This document shows, one piece after another, positions 8,570 through 21,300 of a DNA stretch of 64,000 nucleotides. This stretch comes from Avena insularis (Eukaryota > Streptophyta > Magnoliopsida > Poales > Poaceae). Location: contig CM042694.1 of the NCBI GenBank assembly GCA_023614405.1, positions 88,953,285 to 89,017,284 of the forward strand. The letters are read 5' to 3'. Numbering within the stretch: position 1 is the first letter of the stretch; every line of letters begins with the position of its first letter. The notes beneath the pieces are model-generated. The model made no database searches. It was not told the origin of the DNA and was given only the letters and a program-made list of their open reading frames with translations. A program made the translations under genes and the position numbers.

Positions 8570-11500
8570 TGTAGCATCCCAATTGTCTAACAATGGTAAT
8601 GATACTTGGTTTAATAATATAATTGCTACTTCCTACATATAATGGTTGCATCATAATTATGTCATCTCATGTCATCATGCCACCTTGCATTTGAGCATCA
8701 TATAAAACCTTTTTCCTTTTTGGTTCTTCTCTCATATGCATTATTAATTGTATTTGCTTCTTCATATATTGTATTTGGTTTTTGATAAATGCTTGATGCC
8801 CAAGTTGAGTTGGGGGCATATCTTTTATTCCACTCCACCCCTTCCTTTGTCACCACCTTATAATTCCACCATCCTATTTACCCATGAGCTTTTATTTTTT
8901 TTTGCCTTTTAATCTAGCTCATGTGAGTTGGGATGGATCCAATTCTAATTTCTTTTGCTTGGTCTTTATTCCACATTTTGGTAATGCATGGGAATCATGC
9001 CATGTTATATTATTATTGTTTTTACAAGATAAAACATGGCATTTAACACGTTGCATGGGCCATGCAACCACCATCACCACTTCTTTTCTTTTGGTTTGTC
9101 CTTGGTTTTGGAGTGGATCTTTTCCTTGTGAGTTTGTTCTCTCTTCCTCTCACCATCCACCTCATCACCCTCAACATCCATGCCACGCATGATCATGTGA
9201 GATATCATCCACACCCTTTTCTCCTTTACACTTGATCATGCCACATTAAAGAAAACCCTACACCACCTTTTCTCCTCACTTCCCTCTCCACCTCACTTTT
9301 TCCCTTTCTCTTGGTCTTGATCTTGGTGGATCTTTTCCCCAAAACCCTAAACCCATGCCCTTACCTCTCTTTTTTTCCCTCTTAAAACCCTAACTAATCT
9401 AGCTCCAACCACCACCCTTCCATGCCGAGTTACACCCCTCTCTCCCTGCCAAGCTACCCCACCTAGTCTCTCTCTACCATGCGAGCTACCCCACCCCTCT
9501 AACCTAACCTAGCCGAGGCTAACCCTAGCTAAAACCCGAGCCTCTCTCTCTCTTTCTCTCTCTCTCTACCAGGCTGGTCCCACCCGAGCTACTCTCTCTC
9601 TCCGACCCACCGGCAGCCTCAACCTGCCCCTGCCCTGCCCTGAGCGGCCACACCGTGCACGTGAGGAGGAGGAAAAAGGTGGCCGAAGCCACCTTTATAT
9701 CTACCCGCTCCCACACGTCACCCCATCCCCTTCCCTAGCTACTCCCTCGCCTCACGCGCCCTAGCATCGCCAGATCCACCCCGGAGCCCTGCCTTTCCCC
9801 TTTTTCTCCACGAGGTGATCAAGGAGGCCGAGGAGGTTCTCCTACATCACCCGGAGCACGCCAGCAAGGAGGAGGAGCCCCACTTCTGCCGTAGTACGTC
9901 GACGTCCCCCGAAACCCTAGCGTCGCTGTTTGACAGCTTCGTCGACGTTCTATTGCGTCCCGCCCCGATCCGCCGCCGTCAACCACCCCGCGGTGAGTTC
10001 CTCTCCCGCCTAGACACCCTCTGCCTCGCCGTAGAACCCTAGCCGCGACATGCGTTTCGCCGAGCACTCTCGGCCGCTGCCGTGGCGCGTCTGCACGTCG
10101 TCGCGTCGCGTAGCGACCTATCTAGCGCTCGTCCACCTTTCTGTCACCACCCCAGACCCTACCACAGCGGCTCCGTTCCTCCGCGCAAACGCCCAGGTCG
10201 CGGGATCGAGTCCCCGTGCCGCGCTCGGCCGCGCCGCGAATTTCCCCGTCAGTTCCGTCAGACCGTGGAGAAGATCCACAGTGCTGCTGTGTGCTTTGCA
10301 TTCCCCCCCCCCCAAACTTTTTACCGCTCAACCCGCGCTCCTCGAGACCCCACCTGTCCGTGCCTGTGGAAATTTTGCAAAAACGCACCCGTAGTTTTGT
10401 ACCCTCAACCCGCGCTCCAGCACGACCCCGCCTGTCAGCCCCTGCGGGTTTCAGCTACTGGCAAGTGGGTCCTTAACCACCGGCCCCACCTGTCATTCGA
10501 TGTGGCTAGGTAAAGCCGCGGTGAGAAAAACCTTTTCGGCGCGCGTGTGTCCCGGTCAGCAGCGGCCCACCCGTCAGTGACTTGGGTCGAATTCATCTGG
10601 GTGTAAAAAGGTTTCCCTGGTTATCTGTTTTAACAAAACAAATTCAAAATTGTTTAAATTCAAATTCAGATCTGTTTTAAAATAACTTTTAAATTATAAA
10701 TCCAAATAATACAAATGATATATGTTTTGGAATCAGAAAAATGTGAGGAATTCAATTATGCCAGTCAAAATATTATTTGAGCACTTTAAATTTTCGAGCT
10801 GATTAAAACTGCAATAAAAAGGCCTTTTCTTAATTAATTAATAACTTTAATTCTACAACTCTATATTTGACAAATAATATGTCTAAATCGATAAGCGCGA
10901 CGAGCCCGTTCTATCTATGCATTCCATGTTCTGAATTGCAGCATGCATCATATAAATATAAAGTATACAACAACTTATATGAGAGCAAACCGGGCTAAAA
11001 ACTTAATAAAATGCTTTAATCTTGTACCCCACACCTCACCCATGCCATGCTATATTATTGCCATGCAAATTGTGCATCATTCATCATGGCATGATTGTTT
11101 GCTTGTCTCATTTTAATTCATATGCTTGTGCACTTTATTTATGTTGGTCTTTGTTTGTTTGGTTCATTTTCGAATAGACGCTGAGCAGGGGATATATTAG
11201 GAATCCCAGGAGCACTACCCAGATCCTTCTCTCGCTTGAACTGAGCTGCCAGGCAAGCACTACCACATGCTTGCATACATATAGTACCTATTGCATCTAT
11301 CTTATTCTTGCATCATTGAGTCGCGATTGCATTAAATTGAATCCCAAGTACTGCATAGCTTTTACTTTTAAACCCCACCGAAGCTTGTTCCTCCATCCCA
11401 TGAGCCATTACTACAGGAGTTGTTTGAGCCATGCGGGTCGTAGAACAACATGTGTAGGGTATGTGAGTGTCTGATGGATAACGAGGTACCTAAACAACTT

Positions 11501-12976
11501 AACCTGAGTAGTAATGGGATAACTAATGAAAGTGGCACCGGTGAGCAATATCTGCTATTTGGTTCTTCATGCTCACTTGTGTCCCGTAGGACCCAGAGTA
11601 CTTGATTCTTGTTCCTTGACTATTTGCACTATCCACATCCGGGAGGCCTTATGGACCCTCCTGAGCCAGAGCTTGATTCATTCTTATTTCTTGGGGCCAC
11701 AAAGTAGTTTGGGGCTTTATTACTATCATATACTTATGCCATGCTTTACTGCTTTATTTAAGATTGTGCGTGGAGCACCTGTACTGTTTAGGGTTGCGGA
11801 GTGTTTTCGCGGTATCGACAAGCCCAGTCACACTTTCGGGTTACCGGTCATTTATAGCCATTGGCGCAAACCTTGGGTCCGTCTCGAAGCCGGCCAACTT
11901 CGTTGCGGGTAGCTTAATGGGGTGGCCCCCTGAAACATTTCTGAATCCTATGATCGCTTTGTCATGAATGCCTCGTTGGGTTTTGAGTTGGTTTTTCCGA
12001 GGTTGATCGAGTGTGTGTTGCTATTTGTGCACCCCTGCAGGGTAAATATTTCTGAAAGCCGTGTCCGCGGTTATGGACGACTTGGAGCACAGTTTCTCGA
12101 TCATAGACAAGTATAACTAAAGTACCGCTTTTAATTTGACCAAGTACCTGACTAGTAAATAGTGCAACACTCATGGAATGGTTAATAAAACTGCCAACGG
12201 ATGGGGCGTTGTTCGTCCGCTTTCTCGTTGGTAAGCGAGAAGGAGGATGGATCTGTTAATTATACTGTTATAACTGTTGTTCTTAATTAACGGACATCCG
12301 TCTATCTTTGGTTAGGCAGATGGTTAGCGAGTATCTATAGAGTTGTTAGTTATTATCTTTTGCTGCAATTGCGTCACCCCAGGTTATGTCCCCTTTAGAG
12401 GCATAAAGACTTGCTGAGTACCCCTAGGGTCTCACACGAGAAATTGTTTGATTCGGATGAACAGGTGTATTCGCAAGATGGATATTGGGTGGAGGAGACG
12501 GACGATGTTGGCAACGATCACTCGGTGTAGAGATTCCGGGAACAGGGATCCGTGAGATCTGTGGGCGGGATGTGTTTATTTATGTGGCATCTTATGCCGA
12601 TTTGCTTCTTATCCGATACGGATCTTGTTTTCCGCTCACCGATACTCTGATGTTTGATGTATGAGGAGATAACCTAAACTATTATATCTATCTAGGATAT
12701 TTGGATCTTGTCGTATGGTGTTGCAATATTTCTATTTCTTTTAGATGGAATGGCTCTGAGGACTGGTGTATGTGGCTTGCATACATACTCACTTGTGTAT
12801 GTAGTTGATCCCTTCGCCTGCCGATTACGCCGCTCGTTCTTGTCCCGATGTTCTGAAAATGGTTAGGACGGTCGAAAGGTCTACCTGTGAGTGGCCCTTG
12901 GCCCCACCGTACTATTTCAACCATTTTCGCTCATCCAGGAATGTAACTAAGAGTGTAATTCACCGAGGTAGTTACA
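8570..12976 (+). repeat. 5' LTR of the chromovirus
   Basis: The LTR begins TGTAGCATCCCAATTG and ends GTAGTTACA. It is 4407 bp long and non-coding. Its left third is AT-rich, its middle (9700-10300) is very GC-rich, and it has CT-rich microsatellite runs near 9540-9600. Compared with the 3' LTR it lacks about 82 bp at the junction near 9811. Confidence 0.95.
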
Positions 12977-12978
12977 AT

Positions 12979-12990
12979 TGGTATCAGAGC
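12979..12990 (+). other. Primer-binding site (initiator Met tRNA type)
   Basis: TGGTATCAGAGC lies 2 bp after the 5' LTR end. It is complementary to the 3' end of initiator methionine tRNA, the usual primer of plant LTR retrotransposons. Confidence 0.95.
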
Positions 12991-13842
12991 CATCCCGCCC
13001 TTCAGGGTCTCAGCCAAATGGTTGTTGTCAGTCTAGCAAATATTTTTGGTAGCTATGTATACTAGGGAAAAACAAAACGCGAGAGTAGGACTGCTTCCAT
13101 TTTTCTTCTTACCCACCCACCATCCTTTTTCTGGTAAGGAAGTGTAACATTTTCAATCCTCTTCTAAAATTCAAACTAGGATTCACGTGTTCTGGGTTCC
13201 GTAGTACCATAGGTTGTGTGTGTGTGAATTCCTTATCTATCTGTTGCATCCAACATGTTATCACTATCTGCCTTTTGGTTATCAACTGTTGGTACATTCC
13301 ATACCGACAGGCCTTTGTAAACCGACGCGATCTATCCGAATTCGTTGTATACCGACGCGATCTGTCTTACTCTTTGTTATCCGATGTTATCTTGTTTGGG
13401 GGTGTTCGTTTCCGTAGTTACTAATCTTTAGGTTCATCTTAAGAAGAAGGTGTTGGGATATGTGTTTTACTTATTCATGTGCGGAGTAATGATTTGAGTG
13501 CGGGATGGAGTCACGACCATACCACTACTTTTCTCATTCGCTCTTGTATATTGAATTGGTAGAGTTACTAATCTTGATTCGTTAAGTGGTTTTGCGCATA
13601 TAGTGGTATTTTAATGCCGAAATTTGTGGAAAATTTTTCTTTGTTAGTTTGTGTACCACACTCCTTGTTCTTTCGTGTGCGATATGCTTAATATCTTCTA
13701 GGTGCTTTGAACTTTGTTGATATTTTAATATTATCTTAGTAAATTGTATCCTTTAAATCTTGGTTAATTCCATTTTGGTACTATTTTGGATTATTATTAT
13801 TCTCCATTATGGTACTGACTTGTGTTTTATATCAATCATAGG
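12991..13842 (+). other. Chromovirus untranslated leader
   Basis: This is the internal leader between primer-binding site and gag start. It is AT-rich with no gene. It holds a short local repeat around 13305-13375 with the shared words ACCGACGCGATCT. Confidence 0.6.
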
Positions 13843-14962
13843 ATGGCACCACCACGCCGTTCTGACGAGGACATACCACAGGCTGGGGCTGCGTTGACAA
13901 GTATTGCTAATGCCTTGGGTACAATACTGTCTGAGAACCAACGTTTTGAAGAAAGTGTCAGGAGGAATGAGTTTGTTCCGCTACCTCCACCTCCCAAGCG
14001 AGGAGACATCAAAAGCTTCTTGAAGTTCAACCCGCGCCACTTTGAGGTGTCTGATCAGCCACTTGATGCGGATGATTGGTTGCGTGAGATGTCAAGGTTA
14101 CTGGTGACTGCTGATGTTCCTGAGCAAGAATGGGTAAAATGTGCCACTCTCCTTCTGAAGGAAGATGCAGCTCTGTGGTGGGAGAATTACCTCAAGGCAA
14201 ACTACACTGGTTTTCAGCCTACTTGGGAACAGTTCACTGGAGCTTTCAAAGAGCAATATCTGTCAGAAATTGTCATGGAGAGGATGAAGGAAGTGTTTCT
14301 CAACCTCAAGCAGGGCAATGACAATGTCAATACCTACATCAGAAACTTCATGAATCTTTCTCGATATGGTGGCGATGAGATCTCTGATGACAAGAAGAAG
14401 CAAAAGAGGTTCAGACAAGGGCTCAATGCATCGATTAAATATGCAATCACACATGCAAGGTCAGCGTCTTTTCTAGAACTCCAACATACAGCTCTGAAGG
14501 AAGAAGCAAGTAGGCAAGTGTTCGAGGAGTCCAAGAAACACAACCGTGATGCAGCAAGCTCTTCAGCTATGTCAGCTCCTTCTAAGCGTCGTGTCTGGGT
14601 TCCTAACACCCCACCGTCGCTCCTGGCTCCACCAAGATCTTCAAGCTACGCGGCAAGGCCACCAAACTCCTTCACTGCTGCTCCCAGGGGCTACAACCAC
14701 AACTATCTGGGCGCTGGCGGAGTCCACATCACGTTGCTCCACGTCCACCTGGTGCTTGTTACACTTGTGGAAACACTGGGCATCAACACTGGAACTGTCC
14801 AATGAACAACAAAGCTCTTCCTCCACCACCTCCAAGATCTGCGGCAAGCTCTCTTATGGTTCATGCACCACCACCTCGAGCTCTCAACATCAACACCAAG
14901 CCCGGGTCTACTGTTGCTCATGCCAACTATGTCAACGCCGCTCAAGCTGAGCATGCACCTTG
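13843..14962 (+). pseudogene. Chromovirus gag (frame-broken)
   Basis: The capsid-type gag begins at the ATG at 13843 (MAPPRRSDED). Earlier in-frame sequence has only a GTG. The central part carries the retrotransposon gag region, with WW-type residues (ALWWENY) and FKEQYL. The first frame stays open to 14805. The zinc knuckle lies in another frame: C-x2-C-x4-H-x4-C within YTCGNTGHQHWNCP near 14760-14802. A frameshift therefore lies around 14700. A stop follows at about 14961 just before the protease. Gag would package element RNA in cytoplasmic particles. Confidence 0.88.
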
Positions 14963-14966
14963 AGTT

Positions 14967-17900
14967 GTGATGGGTATGCTTTCCGTTAACTCAGTTCCTG
15001 CACGAGTTTTGTTTGATTCTGGTGCATCGCATTCGTTTGTCTCCACAAGTTTTGCTGATGTGAATGGGTTACCGATGGATCCTCTCCCTAAGCGGTTAAT
15101 GGTCCTTTCTCCTGGAGCAACAATGGCAGCTTCTAAAATCAGCCATGGCAATCAAATTGAGATTGGTGGTTCTTCGTTCTCGGCGTCCTTAATTATTTTG
15201 GGCAATTCTGACATTGATGTTATCTTGGGCATGGATTGGTTGACAGCAAATGCAGCTGTGATTGATTATGCTGAACGCTCGGTTTCTCTGAAAATTCCTG
15301 AAGGCCATATAGACTATTCTCCAAGTCTGACTCCTGCTATTCAGCTTTTCTCTTTGGCGGCTCTGAATGATGATGCTATGGAAGCTATTCAGAGTATTCT
15401 GGTCGTCTGTGAGTTTCCAGATGTCTTTCCTGAAGAGTTACCGGGTATGCCTCCTGACTGTGAGGTCGAGTTTGTAATTGAGCTTGAACCTGGTACCACT
15501 CCTATCTCCAAGCGGCCTTATAAAATGGGTCCTGCTGAGTTGGCTGAACTCAAACGTCAGCTTGATGAACAAGAGAAGTTGGGTTTCATTCAGCACAATA
15601 CTTCTTCTTGGGGTAGCCCAACCATCTTTGTGAAGAAGCGAGACAAAACTGATAGACTTTGTGTTGACTATCGGGCTCTCAATGCTAAAACCATCAAGAA
15701 TAAATATCCCCTTCCGCGGATTAATGATCTCTTCGACCAGCTAGCTGGAGCTGTGGTTTTCTCTAAGCTTGACTTGAGAAGTGGATATCATCAAATCAAG
15801 ATTCGCAAGGAAGATGTTCCTAAAACAGCTTTCACCACCCGCTATGGCCTGTATGAGTACACGGTCATGTCTTTCGGTCTCACCAACGCACCTGCCACCT
15901 TCTCGAGGCTTATGAACTCGGTTTTCATGGAGTATCTTGATAAGTTTGTTGTGGTCTATCTGGATGACATCCTAGTCTATTCTAAGTCAAAGGAAGAACA
16001 TGAAGAACACCTTCGTTGTGTCCTAAACAAGCTTCGTGAGAACCGCTTGTATGCAAAGTTCTCCAAATGTGAGTTTTGGCTGCCTCAAGTCACCTATCTT
16101 GGTCACGTCATCTCTGCCAAGGGCATTGCCGTCAACCCAGAAACTGTAAAGACAATTGTTGATTGGCTTCCTCCTGTAAATGTCAAAGAAGTGCGAGTTT
16201 CCTTGGTTTGGCTAATTCTGCTGCTGTAACCGTGCAGAACTTCTCAAAGATTGCGAAGCCTCTTACCGATCTCCTCAAGAAAGGAAAGAAATACCTTTGG
16301 ACTCCTGCATGTCAAGCAAGCTTTGAAACACTCAAAGAGAAGCTCACTTCCACACCAGTTTTGATTCCTCCAGATACATCCAAGCCTTTCCAGATATTCT
16401 GTATGCCTCATTGCAAGGATTGGGTGCGGTCCTTATGCAAGAAAAACAAGTTGTTGCTTATGCCTCTCGACAGTTGAAGACGCATGAGATCAACTATCCT
16501 ACACATGACCGCGAACTCGCAGCAGTTGTCTTTGCGTTGAAAGTATGGAGGCACTACTTGCTTGGCAACTGTTGTGAAATCTTTTCTGACCACAAGAGTC
16601 TGAAGTATATCTTCACACAACCTTCATCAGAGGAGGTGGATTGAAGCAATCAACGATTTTGATTTGACCATCAACTACACTCCGGGCAAAGCTAATGTCA
16701 TGGCCGATGCTCTCAGCCGCAAAGCTTATGTTAGCAACCTCATGGTGGAAGAACAACAGCCTCTCTTGTGTGAGGAATTCAGCAAGCTCAACCTTGAAAT
16801 TGTGGAACAAGGGTATCTTCTGAACCTTCTGGCAACCCCTCTCTTGGAAGAAAAGATTCGTGCTAGTCAGCGAGGTGATGCTTACGCCAAAAACATAATC
16901 TCCAACATTCAACTGCCGAGATATGAGTCCTTCCACGTCGATGATCAAGGAGCTCTTTTCTTTGAAAACCGGATGTTCGTTCCGAACGACCGTGGTTTGA
17001 GAGAGCAAGTTCTTAAGGATGCGCATGATTCTGTTCTTTCTATTCACCCTGGCAGCACTAAGATGTACATGGACTTGAAAACACAATATCGGTGGCCTGG
17101 TTTGAAACGATATTGTGCCAAGTATGTCTCGCAGTGTGATGTCTGCCGCAGAGTTAAAGCTGTCCATCAGAAACCTTCCGGTCTTCTACAGCCATTGAAA
17201 CCCCCGGAATGGAAATGGGAGAAAGTAGATATGGACATCATCACTGGTTTTCCAAGGTCGCAGAAGGGCAACAACGCAATCTTTGTTGTCATCGACAGAC
17301 TTTCCAAAGTGGCTCACTTCTTTCCCGTCAAGGAAACAATTTCTGCAATTCAGTTGGCTGAGCTCTATATCAACAAAATTGTCTCTCTGTATGGGGTTCC
17401 TCTTGAGATTAGTTCAGACTATGGAAGCATCTTCACTTCCAAGTTCTGGGGAAGTTTTCAAAATGCTTTGGGAACAAAATTGAACTTCAGCACAGCTTAC
17501 CGCCCTCAGTCGCACGGACAAGTTGAAAGGATCAATCAGATTCTGGAAGATATGCTCCGTGCTTGCGTTATCTCTTTCGGCATGAAGTGGGAAGAATGCC
17601 TTCCTTATGCTGAATTCTCTTACAACAACAGCTTCCAGAAAAGTCTAAAGATGGCACCATTTGAGGCTCTCTATGGTCGCAAATGCAGAACTTCGATTGG
17701 TTGGTCGGGCGCAGGTGAAAGAATATTGTTTGGCCTGACATTGTAACTCAAGCGGAGGAGAAGGTTCACATCATTCTTGAAAATCTGAAAGTTGCTCAAA
17801 GTCGCCAGAAGAGCAACTATGACAGGAAGAACACGGACATGGAGTATGTCCTAGGTGATCTCGTTTACCTTCGTGTCACCCCCATGAGAGGCACGCACCG

Positions 17901-18279
17901 CTTTGGTATCAAAGGAAAGCTAGCTCCTAGATACATCGGTCCTTTCAAAATTCGTGGAAGAAGAGGAGAAGTCGCTTATGCTCTTGAGCTCCCTGAAAAA
18001 CTCAAGGTCCATGATGTTTTCCACATCTCTCAACTCAAGAAGTGCTTCAAGGATCCCGGCAGGACCGTGGATCATGAGCTTATCAATCTCCAAGAAGATC
18101 TGTCTTATCAAGAACACCCCATAAAAATCCTTGAAGTCGCAGAAAGAAGGACTCGCAACAAGTCCATCAAGTTCTGCAAGGTGCAGTGGTCGCACCATTC
18201 CGTTGATGAAGCCACTTGGGAACGTGAAGATGAGCTCCGTGCCAAGTATCCTACCCTCTTCGAGTCTTCTTCTTCCTAG
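14967..18279 (+). pseudogene. Chromovirus pol: PR-RT-RNaseH-IN-chromodomain (frame-broken)
   Basis: The protease active site is in [12 protein letters not shown] near 15010-15045. Reverse transcriptase carries the YLDD box ([11 protein letters not shown], about 15948-15980). RNase H follows from about 16411 in a shifted frame (YASRQLK and HDRELAAVV visible). The integrase zinc-finger cysteines (CDVC) lie near 17138-17149, and the catalytic core with VIDRLSKVAHF and SHGQVERINQ follows. The C-terminal chromodomain spans about 18110-18260 (PIKILEVAERR through ATWEREDELR) and would target insertion through methylated histone. Frameshifts near 16190, 16400, 16625 and 17725 break the polyprotein. 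I describe them but do not correct them. Confidence 0.92.
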
Positions 18280-18304
18280 AATCTCGGGCCGAGATTCCTG
18301 TTTA

Positions 18305-18316
18305 GTGGGGGAGAGT
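18305..18316 (+). other. Polypurine tract of the chromovirus
   Basis: A G-rich purine run (GTGGGGGAGAG) lies directly before the 3' LTR, where plus-strand DNA synthesis would start. Confidence 0.85.
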
Positions 18317-21300
18317 TCTAGCATCCCAATTGTCTAACAATGGTAATGCTACTTGGTTTAATAATATAATTGCTACTTCCTACATATAATTGTTGCATCA
18401 TAATTATATCATGCTCATGTCATCATGCCACCTTGCATTTGAGCGTCATATAAAACCTTTTCTTTTTTGGTTCTTCTCTCATATGCATTATTAATTGTAT
18501 TTGCCTCTTGATATATTGTATTTGGTTCTTGATAAATGCTTGATGCCCAAGTTGAGTTGGGGGCATATCTTTTATTCCACTCCACCCCTTCCTTTGTCAC
18601 CACCTTATAATTCCACCATCCTATTTACCCATGAGCTTTTATTTTTTTTGCCTTTTAATCTAGCTCATGTGAGTTGGGATGGATCCAATTCTAATTTCTT
18701 TTGCTTGGTATTTATTCCACATTTTGGTAATGCATGGGAATCATGCCATGTTATATTATTATTGTTTTCACAAGATAAAACATGGCATTTAACACGTTGC
18801 ATGGGCCATGCAACCACCATCACCACTTCTTTTCTTTTGGTTTGTCCTTGGTTTTGGAGTGGATCTTTTCCTTGTGAGTTTGTTCTCTCTTCCTCTCACC
18901 ATCTCCACCTCATCACCCTCAACATCCATGCCACGCATGATCATGTGAGATATCATCCACACCCTTTTCTCCTTTACACTTGATCATGCCACATTAAAGA
19001 AAACCCTACACCACCTTTTCTCCTCACTTCCCTCTCCACCTCACTTTTTCCCTTTCTCTTGGTCTTGATCTTGGTGGATCTTTTCCCCAAAACCCTAAAC
19101 CCATGCCCTTACCTCTCTTTTTTTCCCTCTTAAAACCCTAACTAATCTAGCTCCAACCACCACCCTTCCATGCCGAGTTACACCCCTCTCTCCCTGCCAA
19201 GCTACCCCACCTAGTCTCTCTCTACCATGCGAGCTACCCCACCCCTCTAACCTAACCTAGCCGAGGCTAACCCTAGCTAAAACCCGAGCCTCTCTCTCTT
19301 TCTCTCTCTCTCTACCAGGCTGGTCCCACCCGAGCTACTCTCTCTCTCCGACCCACCGGCAGCCTCAACCTGCCCCTGCCCTGCCCTGAGCGGCCATACC
19401 GTGCACGTGAGGAGGAGGAAAAAGGTGGCCGAAGCCACCTTTATCTCTACCCGCTCCCACACGTCACCCCATCCCCTTCCCTAGCTACTCCCTCGCCTCA
19501 CGCGCCCTAGCATCGCCAGATCCACCCCGGAGCCCTGCCTTTCCCCTTTTTCTCCACGACGCCACCCTCCCTCTCACCTCGCCGACATCCACCGCCAGTA
19601 CCACGCCGATCCTTCGAGCCGACCGGCGAGCATGACGTGGAGGTGATCAAGGAGGCCGAGGAGGTTCTCCTACATCACCCGGAGCACGCCAAAGAAGGGA
19701 GGAGGCCCCTTCTGCCGTATCACGTCGGCGTCCCCGAAACCCTAAGCGTCGCGTTTGGCTTGACAACCGTCGATGTTCTATTGCGTCCCGCCCCGATCCG
19801 CCGCCGTCAACCACCCCGCGGTGAGTTCCTCTCCCGCCTAGACACCCTCTGCCTCGCCGTAGAACCCTAGCCGCGACATGCGTTTCGCCGAGCACTCTCA
19901 GCACGCCGTGGCCGTGAGCGTCTGCACGTCGTCGCGTCGCGTAGCGACCTATCTAGAGCTCGCCCGCCTTTCTGTCACCACCCCAGACCCTACCACAGCG
20001 GCTCCGTTCCTCCGCGCAAACGCCCAGGTCGCGGGATCGAGTCCCCGTGCCGCGCTCGGCCGCGCCGCGAATTTCCCTGTCAGTTCCGTCAGACCGTGGA
20101 GAAGATCCACAGTGCTGCTGTGTGCTTTGCATTCCCCCCCCCCCCCCAAACTTTTTACCGCTCAACCCGCGCTCCTCGAGACCCCACCTGTCCGTGCCTG
20201 TGGAAATTTTGCAAAAACGCACCCGTAGTTTTGTACCCTTAACCCGCGCTCCAGCACGACCCCGCCTGTCAACCCCTGCGGGTTTCAGCTACTGGCACGT
20301 GGGTCCTTAACCACCGGCCCCACCTGTCATTCGCTGTGGCTAGGTAAAGCCGCGGTGAGAAAAACCTTTTCGGCGCGCGTGTGTCCTGGTCAGCAGTGGT
20401 CCACCCGTCAGTGGCTTGGGTCGAATTCATCTGGGTGTAAAAAGGTTTCCCTCGTTATCTGTTTTAACAAAACAAATTCAAAATTGTTTAAATTCAAATT
20501 CAAATCTGTTTTAAAATAACTTTTAAATTATAAATCCAAATAATAGAAATGATATATGTTTTGGAATCAGAAAAATGTGAGGAATTCAATTATGCCAGTC
20601 AAAATATTATTTGAGCACTTTAAATTTTCGAGCTGATTAAAAATACAATAAAAAGGCCTTTTCTTAATTAATTAATAACTTTAATTCTACAACTCCAAAT
20701 TTGACAAATAATATGTCTAAATCGATCAGCGCGACGAGTCCGTTCTATCTGTGCATTCCATGTTCTGAATTGCAGCATGCATCATATAAATATAAAGTAT
20801 ACAGCAACTTATATGAGAGCAAACCGGGCTAAAAACTTAATAAAATGCTTTAATCTTGTACCCCACACCTCACCCATGCCATGCTACATTATTGCCATGC
20901 AAATTGTGCATCATTCATCATGGCATGATTGTTTGTTTGTCGCATTTTAATTCATATGCTTGTGCACTCTATTTATGTTGGCCTTTGTTTGTTTGGTTCT
21001 TCTTCGAATAGACGCTGAGCAGGGGATATATCAGGAATCCCAGGAGCACTACCCAGATCCTTCTCTCGCTTCAAATGAGCTGCCAGGCAAGCACTACCAC
21101 ATGCTTGCATACATATAGTACCTATTGCCTCTATCTTATTCTTGCATCATTGAGTCGCGATTGCATTAAATTGAATCCCAAGTACTGCATAGCATTTACT
21201 TTTAAACCCCACCGAAGCTTGTTCCTCCATCCCATGAGCCATTACTACAGGAGTTGTTTGAGCCATGCGGCTCATAGAACAGCATGTGTATGGTATGTGA

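Noticed and set aside
9815..10513. Open frames in the GC-rich part of the chromovirus LTR, repeated at 19637-20310
   Set aside because: They occur in both LTRs but differ through indels and frameshifts, with no domain. LTRs of this type are non-coding.
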